Of a DNA stretch of 5,380 nucleotides, positions 1 to 4,814 are shown in pieces. How positions within the stretch are numbered: the first letter of the stretch is position 1; each line of letters opens with the position of its first letter. This stretch comes from CAZLLV01 sp964560325 (GTDB lineage Bacteria > Acidobacteriota > Thermoanaerobaculia > Multivoradales > DATKCC01): positions 1 through 5,380 of the forward strand of contig CAZLLV010000115.1 of NCBI GenBank assembly GCA_964560325.1, given 5' to 3'. Under the pieces are notes generated by a model. It was not told the DNA's origin. It did not search any database and saw only the letters and a program-made list of their open reading frames with translations. Both the position numbers and the translations under genes were made by a program.

Positions 1-92
1 GCGCTTACCGAGACGGGACTTCCACCCGCTGGAGACGCACAGCAGGCAGGCTCCGACCCTACGGCTCGGTCGGATTCTGCTTCACGACGCAC
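1..92 (-). mobile_element. possible 5' end of a group II intron (domain I), cut by the window edge
   Basis: This stretch has no credible gene and is less GC-biased than its neighbours. Read on the minus strand it starts with GTGCG at 92-88, matching the GUGYG 5' consensus of group II introns. It continues with a hairpin whose arms lie at 68-74 and 52-58 (TCCGACC/GGTCGGA), enclosed by a second pair at 77-81 and 41-45 (AGCAG/CTGCT). Next is a small hairpin at 28-14 reading CGGGTGGAAGTCCCG, then TCTCGGTAAG. The GGGUGGAAGUCCC loop followed by CGGUAAG resembles what I recall from domain I of bacterial group II introns. The rest of the intron and its reverse transcriptase, if present, would lie left of position 1. 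The alternative is a structured 3' UTR or weak terminator of the permease operon; no U-run follows the hairpins. The call rests on remembered motif resemblance only. Confidence 0.4.
41..81 (-). repeat. imperfect inverted repeat (two-tier hairpin) downstream of the permease stop
   Basis: The inner arms TCCGACC (52-58) and GGTCGGA (68-74) pair perfectly over 7 bp around a 9-base loop. The outer arms AGCAG (41-45) and CTGCT (77-81) add 5 bp across an asymmetric internal loop. The structure starts 29 bases past the minus-strand permease stop. The 7-base direct repeat GACGCAC lies on each side (34-40 and 86-92). It may be a stem of the suspected intron RNA or a transcript-end structure; it lacks the T-tract of an intrinsic terminator. 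Confidence 0.5.
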
Positions 93-109
93 CATTCGCG
101 GATGTTATG

Positions 110-1972
110 TCAGCCGCCGGAGCTTTCGTGCAGCGCGAGGAAGATCGCCTCGCGCCGCTCGGCGAAGGTGCGCGCGAGCGAGCCCAGGAGGAGCCGGTCG
201 AGGACGAGCGCGGCGAGCAGCCAGACCGCCTCGGCCAACGTCACCGCCAGCACGCTCCGGGTGAGCACGTAGACGAGGAAGCCGCCGAGCAGCGGGATCG
301 AGAGCACCACCACGCTCGTCGCCATACCCACCAGGACCGCGAGCTGGTTCGGCTGCGCTGCCTTGCCGAGCCGTCCCAGGTCGACCGCCTTCGGCAGCAG
401 GACGGAGAGCCAGCCGCCGACCGGGGCGAGCGCGCAGTAGACGCCGAAGCCGCCGAGCAGGAGCGCCGGCCAGAAGTGGATCGCCGCCGGCTTCAGGGCG
501 ACCACCATGCCGGTCGTCAGCACCACCAACCCGGCCGCCACCACCCCGATCGCCACCCACTTGCCCACCACGTGGTCGCGCCCCGAGATCGGCGACAGCG
601 CCGACAGCGTGAAGCCCGGCCCGTCGAGCGCGAACAGGTTGACCAGGAGGTTCTGGACCGACAGCATGCTGAGCCCCACCGCCCCGGCACCCAGGATGGC
701 CGCGCTCCCCGTGGCGCCGAGCGGCCGGCCACCGGGGGCCATGTCCGCCAGATCGCCTCCGAGCATGCTGGCGAGGACGAGGGTCATGATCGGCGCGACC
801 AGCAGCGCGAGGCGCCCGGCGAGGGTGCGCGACAGGCCGCGGAGCTGTCCCCAGGCGACGACCGACGCGGCGTCCGAGAGCCCCGGGAAGCGCGGCGGCC
901 GGGGCAGCGCGGCGGCGCCCCGGCGCCTTCCGGAGACCGCCGGCGACCCGAGAAGCCGCCCCCAGAGGAGCCGCGAGAGCCCGAACAGGACGAGGGCGGT
1001 CGCGGCGAGCACCCCGGTCGGGACGAGCGCCGCGGCCGGGCGGCCGGCGACCGCGAGGCCGAGCGCGCGGGCGTACGCCTCCGACGGCACGAGCTGGAGC
1101 GCCGCGGGCGGATCGAGCATGGCGAGGAGGCGCCGCTCCCGCCGCGCGTCGCGTGCTGCGCGCTCTCGGTCGAGCGGGGGCTCCGGGTCGACCGCGGGCT
1201 CCGCCGTCTCCCCCGAGCTGCTCTCGGCGACCGTCTCGCGCTCCGCCAGCCGCTCCTCCCGGTTGTGCTGGAGCCAGCTCGGCAGGAGCGCGACCGTCGT
1301 CCAGAGCAGCATGACGGCCAGCGCCATCGCCTCGGCCCGCCGCCGGTCGCGCAGCACGAGAGTGATGCCGAACGTGACCGCCGCCGACAGCGCGGCGACC
1401 GCGAGGACGAAGAGAACCCCGGCGGCGAGCACCACCAGGCCTCCCACGCCGGCGACCGCGACCGAGGCCACGCCGGCGACCAGGAGCGCCGGCACGAGCG
1501 CGAGCAACCAGGGGTCGCCCAGGTGCGCGGCGACCTCCATCGCGTGCAGGGTTCGCCGCCGGATCGGCGACAGCAGGAGTCGGGTGCGCGGCAGCCCGCC
1601 GCCCGAGAGCCCCTGGATCGCCGGCACCAGGAGGATCATCAGCACCAAGAGGCCGAGCGAGAGGCGGACGACCAGGAGCAGGCCGTCCGCGCGGGTGAAG
1701 CCGCTCGCCGTCGTCTCCGTGCTCGCCCCGGCGAGGCTCCAGGGCAGGAAGCCGGCGAGCACCGCCAGCGCGACGGCGCCCCCGGCGACGCCGAACAGCA
1801 CGAGGCCCCGGGCGACCAGCTCGCCGATCTTGCCGAGGCGCTGCCAGGCGCTCCGGCGCCGCGCCGTCAGCCCGTTGACCAGCACCCGCCAGCGCAGCCA
1901 GACGAACGTGCGCAGGAGCGCGATCGTCCCGGCCGCGCCGGCCGAACCAGCCCCGGTCACGCCCCCAGCCAT
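110..1972 (-). CDS. ABC exporter permease, large ABC-2-like membrane protein (620 aa)
   Basis: This is the membrane half of an ABC exporter, partner of the ATPase encoded just upstream. By eye there are about twelve hydrophobic segments in two sets. The first set lies near residues 52-74, 96-120, 152-175, 177-205 and 215-233. The second lies near 315-337, 386-404, 425-446, 470-494, 500-518, 545-571 and 575-597. The halves are separated by a charged, probably cytoplasmic linker at about 236-290, rich in Glu and Arg. The stretch NLFALDGPGF (about 445-454) followed by LSPISGRD resembles a conserved element of large ABC-2-type exporter permeases. ATG at 1972 is chosen because GGAGGG sits 9 bases upstream and the start overlaps the ATPase stop by 16 bases, indicating translational coupling. 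There is no signal peptide, and residues 1-18 are Gly/Ala-rich. The substrate cannot be inferred. The C-terminus looks intact, though structured foreign-looking DNA follows only 17 bases later. Confidence 0.9.
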   Translation of the reverse strand: MAGGVTGAGSAGAAGTIALLRTFVWLRWRVLVNGLTARRRSAWQRLGKIGELVARGLVLFGVAGGAVALAVLAGFLPWSLAGASTETTASGFTRADGLLLVVRLSLGLLVLMILLVPAIQGLSGGGLPRTRLLLSPIRRRTLHAMEVAAHLGDPWLLALVPALLVAGVASVAVAGVGGLVVLAAGVLFVLAVAALSAAVTFGITLVLRDRRRAEAMALAVMLLWTTVALLPSWLQHNREERLAERETVAESSSGETAEPAVDPEPPLDRERAARDARRERRLLAMLDPPAALQLVPSEAYARALGLAVAGRPAAALVPTGVLAATALVLFGLSRLLWGRLLGSPAVSGRRRGAAALPRPPRFPGLSDAASVVAWGQLRGLSRTLAGRLALLVAPIMTLVLASMLGGDLADMAPGGRPLGATGSAAILGAGAVGLSMLSVQNLLVNLFALDGPGFTLSALSPISGRDHVVGKWVAIGVVAAGLVVLTTGMVVALKPAAIHFWPALLLGGFGVYCALAPVGGWLSVLLPKAVDLGRLGKAAQPNQLAVLVGMATSVVVLSIPLLGGFLVYVLTRSVLAVTLAEAVWLLAALVLDRLLLGSLARTFAERREAIFLALHESSGG

Positions 1973-2736
1973 TCGAGCGAGCCCTCCGGCCGGTCGGCCT
2001 CGCCGATCAGGCCGAGGAAGATCTCCTCGAGCGTCCGGCCCGCTTCGGCGGCGCTCCGCAGCTCCTCGATCGGCCCCTGCGCGACCATCGAGCCGCAGTG
2101 GATGATCCCGACGTGGTCGGCCAGGCGCTCGACGATCTCGAGCACGTGCGAGGTCAGGAAGACCGTGCCGCCGCGGCCGGCGAAGTCGTGGAGCAGGCGC
2201 TTGATCTGGCGCGACGACACCGCGTCGATCCCTTCGAACGGCTCGTCGAGGAAGAGCAGGCGCGGCGCCGGCAGGAAGGCGGCGGCGAGCGACAGCTTCT
2301 TCTTCATGCCGTGGCTGTAGTCGGCGACCAGGGTGCCGGAGGCGTCGGCCAGGCCGAGCAGGTCGAGCAGCTCACCGCTGCGCGCCGCGGCGACCTCGTC
2401 CGGCAGGCCGTGGACCCGGGCGACGAAGGCGAGGTTCTCGCCGCCGGTCAGCCGCTCGAAGAGCGCCAGGTCCTCCGGCACCACGCCGACCCGGCGCTTG
2501 ACCTCGACCGGGTGGGCCGCCGGATCGCGCCCGAGGATGCGGATCTCGCCGCCGCTCGGCCGCAAGAGGCCGGTGAGGCACTTGATGGTGGTCGACTTGC
2601 CGGCGCCGTTCGGGCCGAGGAAGCCGTAGAAGCTGCCGCGCGGTACCGAGAGGTCGATGCCGGCGACGGCGGTGAAGTCGCCGAAGACCCGGGTCAGACC
2701 GCGGGTCTCGAGCGCGAGCTCGGCTGCCGTGTCCAT
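1957..2736 (-). CDS. ABC transporter ATP-binding protein (259 aa), exporter type
   Basis: This is the cytoplasmic ATPase that powers the adjacent permease. The nucleotide-binding domain is complete: Walker A GPNGAGKST at 41-49, Glu88 (VVPED) at the Q-loop position, signature YSHGM at 140-144, Walker B LLFLDEP at 160-166, D-loop FEGID at 167-171 and switch His197 (LTSH). The YSHGM signature and Glu in the Q-loop are seen in many ABC-2/EcsA-type exporter ATPases in place of LSGGQ and Gln. The length of 259 aa fits a single-domain ATPase, with a short tail after about 225. The start is ATG at 2736. The frame stays open to 3192, but that part lies antisense to a better gene and has no homology-like features. 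No Shine-Dalgarno precedes the ATG; an extended -10-like TGCTAGCGT ends about 11 bases upstream, so the transcript may be nearly leaderless. It is first in a two-gene operon with the permease. Confidence 0.95.
   Translation of the reverse strand: MDTAAELALETRGLTRVFGDFTAVAGIDLSVPRGSFYGFLGPNGAGKSTTIKCLTGLLRPSGGEIRILGRDPAAHPVEVKRRVGVVPEDLALFERLTGGENLAFVARVHGLPDEVAAARSGELLDLLGLADASGTLVADYSHGMKKKLSLAAAFLPAPRLLFLDEPFEGIDAVSSRQIKRLLHDFAGRGGTVFLTSHVLEIVERLADHVGIIHCGSMVAQGPIEELRSAAEAGRTLEEIFLGLIGEADRPEGSLEWLGA
1982..1987 (-). promoter_or_regulatory. ribosome binding site of the permease gene
   Basis: GGAGGG on the minus strand lies 9 bases before the ATG at 1972 and inside the 3' end of the ATPase gene. 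It supports this start over the later GTG at codon 5. It also suggests that permease translation is coupled to the ATPase but can initiate strongly by itself. Confidence 0.7.
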
Positions 2737-2790
2737 GGGAGGACGGCACGCTAGCACAGGGTAAGATGCCGGACGACGCCGAGCGGAGCC
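2737..2790. promoter_or_regulatory. divergent intergenic region, probable back-to-back promoters
   Basis: This 54-base gap is the only space between the minus-strand ABC operon and the plus-strand run, so promoters for both are expected here or inside the flanking genes. On the plus strand TAAGAT (2762-2767) matches 4 of 6 bases of TATAAT and would start RNA about 17 bases before the ATG at 2791. On the minus strand TACCCT (2763-2758) and an extended-type TGCTAGCGT, ending 11 bases before the ATPase ATG, are candidate -10 elements. No convincing -35 hexamer is visible on either strand. The candidate elements overlap or adjoin, so the two directions might compete for polymerase. This is a weak, position-driven call. 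Confidence 0.35.
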
Positions 2791-3195
2791 ATGAACGACG
2801 ACGCCCTCACCCTCCCCTTCGAGACCTTCTGGAGCTGGCTGGTCACCCACCCGAACTGCGTGCTGCGTGCCGGCACGCCGGAGTCGGTGCTCTACGACGA
2901 CGAGGATCTGCACTGGCACTTCGCGGTCGAGGCGCCCGCGGCCGGCGGCGAGGGCGGCAACCTGCTGCTGGTCCAGGTGATCCGGGGCAAGCGCCTGCTC
3001 GGCGAGATCTTCCTGGAGCCGGAGCAGGTCAGCTACGTGGAGGGGTCGGCCGGCGAACGGGAGGACGAGTACGTCTTCGAGCTGATCACCGAGTCGGAGG
3101 ACGACCGCATCGCCAGCTACTTCTTCGTCCTCACCCACGGCTACGACGGCGACGCCCCCGGCCACTCTCCGTCCGCGTCGCCGCGGGTCCACTGA
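2791..3195 (+). CDS. conserved-looking small acidic protein of unknown function (134 aa)
   Basis: I do not recognise this family. The protein starts with an aromatic segment (FETFWSWLV, residues 10-18) and has an acidic patch YDDEDLHWHF (35-44). It then alternates hydrophobic beta-like strands (LLLVQVIRG 58-66, LLGEIFLEP 69-77, EYVFELITE 93-101, ASYFFVLTH 108-116) with Glu/Asp-rich turns. It ends in a Ser/Pro/His-rich tail after about 118. There is no signal peptide or membrane helix, so a compact cytosolic all-beta or alpha/beta fold is likely. The composition reads as real protein: tryptophans, tyrosines and balanced hydrophobics, unlike the Arg/Ala/Pro-only shadows around it. The start is ATG at 2791, preceded by GGAG at only 2 bases spacing, so the ribosome site is poor. 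The stop is 23 bases before the methyltransferase start, which suggests co-transcription. Function is unknown. Confidence 0.8.
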   Translation: MNDDALTLPFETFWSWLVTHPNCVLRAGTPESVLYDDEDLHWHFAVEAPAAGGEGGNLLLVQVIRGKRLLGEIFLEPEQVSYVEGSAGEREDEYVFELITESEDDRIASYFFVLTHGYDGDAPGHSPSASPRVH

Positions 3196-3218
3196 AGCGG
3201 CGGGCCCGCGGGCGGCAC

Positions 3219-3965
3219 GTGACGGCGCGACCCGACGAGCACAACCGTTACCAGCGGGAGTACTACGCGCGGCCGGAGCGGGTGAGCTCGCGCATGGCGC
3301 CGGTCGACACGCCGTACGTGCGCCGCCACCTCGATCGGGTGCTGTCGGCGCTCGACGATCGCGTGACGACGGTCGTCGAGGTCGGCGCCGGGATGGGCCG
3401 GTTCAGCCTGCCGCTCGCGGCGCGCGGGTACGACGTGACCGCGGTCGACCTCTCCCCCGACCTGGTCGCCCGGCTCGAGCGGTACCGGGAGGAGGCCGCG
3501 GCGGGGAGCGGGGGCGGGCTGCGGGCGATCGAGGGGGACGCGACCGAGCTGCCCCACCTTCTCGACGGCGCGCGCTTCGACGCGGTCGTCGGCTTCTTCT
3601 TCCTCCACCACCTGCCGGACGTCGCCCCGATGGCGCGGGCCGCCGCCGGTGTGCTCCGCCCCGGCGGCCGTGTCGCCTTCTGCGAGCCGAACGCCTTCCA
3701 CCCCGGCTTCTACCTCCAGATCGCGCTCACGCCCGGCATGACCTGGAAGGGCGACCGGGGGATCGCGCGCATGCGGCCGGCGGTGCTGCGGTCGGCGTTC
3801 GAGGCGGCGGGTTTCCGCGACGTGCGGATCGAGCGCTACGGCCTCTTCCCGCCGGCGCTCCACAACCGACCGTGGGGCGCCGCCCTCGAACGACGGCTGG
3901 AGCGGCTGCCGCCGCTCGCGCCGGTGCGGGCGTTCCAGGTCGTCGCGGGGGTGCTCGATGGCTGA
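3219..3965 (+). CDS. class I SAM-dependent methyltransferase (248 aa)
   Basis: This protein transfers a methyl group from S-adenosylmethionine to an unidentified acceptor, probably a small molecule, lipid or sugar, in the cytosol. The Rossmann-type methyltransferase core is plain. Motif I is VVEVGAGMGRF at 52-62. The acidic end of strand 2, VTAVDLSPD, is at 73-81 and Asp77 should bind the ribose. GDATELP is at 106-112, near the adenine. FDAVVGFFFLHHLPD is at 120-134. VLRPGGRV is at 145-152, followed by EPNAFHPG at 156-163. The C-terminal part (about 164-248) would shape the acceptor pocket. The length fits Methyltransf_11/25-type enzymes. The GTG start at 3219 is chosen because the frame upstream overlaps the preceding gene and the next in-frame ATG (codon 26) is late; the Shine-Dalgarno is poor. 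A 10-base perfect palindrome lies at 3200-3209 in the short gap before it. Its stop overlaps the aldolase start by 8 bases, so the two are probably translationally coupled. Confidence 0.92.
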   Translation: MTARPDEHNRYQREYYARPERVSSRMAPVDTPYVRRHLDRVLSALDDRVTTVVEVGAGMGRFSLPLAARGYDVTAVDLSPDLVARLERYREEAAAGSGGGLRAIEGDATELPHLLDGARFDAVVGFFFLHHLPDVAPMARAAAGVLRPGGRVAFCEPNAFHPGFYLQIALTPGMTWKGDRGIARMRPAVLRSAFEAAGFRDVRIERYGLFPPALHNRPWGAALERRLERLPPLAPVRAFQVVAGVLDG

Positions 3966-4809
3966 GCGCGCCACCGCCGTGCTCGAGCTGGTGCTCTTCA
4001 CCACCCGGAGAGAGGAGATCGAGCGCGCGCTCGCGGCGGGGATCGAGTCGATCATCGTCGACTGGGAGTGGCGCGACAAGGAGACCCGGCAGCGCGGCGC
4101 CGACACCGAGATCAACCGCGACACGGCGGACGACCTCGCCCGCCTCCGCGATCTCGGCGTGCCGCGGCGGTTCTGCCGGATCAACCGCTTCGGCCCCTGG
4201 ACGCGGGAGGAGGTCGAGACGGCGGTGGACGCCGGCGCCACCCACCTGATGCTCCCGATGGCCGAGCGTGCGGACGACGTGGAGGCGTTCCTCGGCTGGA
4301 CCGAGGCGGCGGCCGGGCCGGACGAGCCCTGCCGCGCCGGCATCCTGGTCGAGACCGAGGGCGGGATCGAGACGGCGCCCGAGCTCGCCCGGCTTCCCCT
4401 CGACCGCGTCTACGTCGGCCTCAACGACCTGCGGATCAGCCGCGGCGCGGCGAGCCTGTTCGAGGCGGTGGCGGACGGCACCGTGGCCCACCTGCGGCGG
4501 GTCTTCGCCGGCCACCGGTTCGGCTTCGGCGGCGTCACCGTGGTCGACGGCGGCGCGCCGGTCCCCTGCCGCCTGCTGCTCGCCGAGATGGCGCGCATCG
4601 GCGCCTCGTTCAGCTTTCTGCGGCGCTCGTTCAAGCGCGACATCGCGGGCGGCGGCGACGCCGACTGGCGGCGCGAGGTGGCACGGATCGGGGCGCTCTG
4701 GCGCGATCTCCGGGAGCGCGAGCGCCCCGCGTGCGAGGCCGACCGCGCAACGCTGGTCGACGCGATCGGAGCGCTCGGCGGAGCCGTGCGCCGGAGCCCG
4801 GAGGGCTGA
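3958..4809 (+). CDS. HpcH/HpaI aldolase / citrate lyase (CitE) family protein (283 aa)
   Basis: This is a TIM-barrel, metal-dependent lyase/aldolase of the phosphoenolpyruvate/pyruvate superfamily, whose members make or break C-C bonds next to a 2-oxoacid or acyl-CoA enolate. Visible family landmarks are VDWEWRD (34-40), FCRINRF (72-78) with Arg74 as likely carboxylate binder, and HLMLPM (96-101). VETEGG (131-136) has Glu132, and VGLNDL (153-158) has Asp157; these are the expected Mg2+/Mn2+ ligands. The His that follows the Glu in HpaI-type aldolases (D-x-E-H) is absent; the order D-x-E...K is closer to CitE/malyl-CoA lyase-like proteins. The length of 283 aa is usual for that branch. The RRSFKRDI stretch (222-229) and the basic C-terminus complete it. 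ATG at 3958 overlaps the methyltransferase stop (ATGGCTGA), and the next gene starts 5 bases after its stop. The substrate is unknown; the sugar-type SDR neighbour suggests a carbohydrate or 2-oxoacid-derived building block (inference). Confidence 0.92.
   Translation: MAERATAVLELVLFTTRREEIERALAAGIESIIVDWEWRDKETRQRGADTEINRDTADDLARLRDLGVPRRFCRINRFGPWTREEVETAVDAGATHLMLPMAERADDVEAFLGWTEAAAGPDEPCRAGILVETEGGIETAPELARLPLDRVYVGLNDLRISRGAASLFEAVADGTVAHLRRVFAGHRFGFGGVTVVDGGAPVPCRLLLAEMARIGASFSFLRRSFKRDIAGGGDADWRREVARIGALWRDLRERERPACEADRATLVDAIGALGGAVRRSPEG
4800..4805 (+). promoter_or_regulatory. ribosome binding site of the SDR gene
   Basis: GGAGGG lies 9 bases before the GTG at 4815, inside the last codons of the aldolase gene. 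It fixes the GTG as the SDR start, since the next in-frame ATG is about 50 codons later and past the nucleotide-binding motif. Sequence and spacing are identical to the permease ribosome site on the other strand. Confidence 0.7.
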
Positions 4810-4814
4810 GCCCG

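Noticed and set aside
41..81. The hairpin as an intrinsic terminator of the ABC operon
   Set aside because: On the minus strand no run of T follows the stem, and the inner and outer stems are separated by an asymmetric loop. It is kept only as an inverted repeat.
507..2105. A 532-codon plus-strand frame in the same region
   Set aside because: Ser/Arg/Ala/Pro-rich shadow of the permease and ATPase genes; no motif and no ribosome site.
107..2320. A 737-codon plus-strand open frame antisense to the ABC operon
   Set aside because: Its product is Arg/Glu/Gln/His/Pro-rich low-complexity sequence with no fold-like pattern. It mirrors the third-codon GC bias of the convincing minus-strand ATPase and permease genes.
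2737..3192. A 152-residue N-terminal extension of the ABC ATPase
   Set aside because: It runs antisense through the 134-aa gene and has shadow composition. The conserved ATPase domain begins normally a few residues after the ATG at 2736.
3200..3209. Perfect palindrome GCGGGCCCGC between the 134-aa gene and the methyltransferase gene
   Set aside because: It has no loop and no T-tract, and such palindromes are expected often in DNA this GC-rich. It is not a supported terminator or operator.
2766..3218. An upstream start giving a 399-residue methyltransferase
   Set aside because: The extra 151 residues are Arg/Gly/Ala-rich and overlap the 134-aa gene in another frame. The methyltransferase fold is complete from the GTG at 3219.
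3141..4515. Minus-strand frames of 400 and 262 codons opposite the methyltransferase and aldolase
   Set aside because: Both are Arg/Pro/His-rich antisense shadows of strongly supported plus-strand enzymes.
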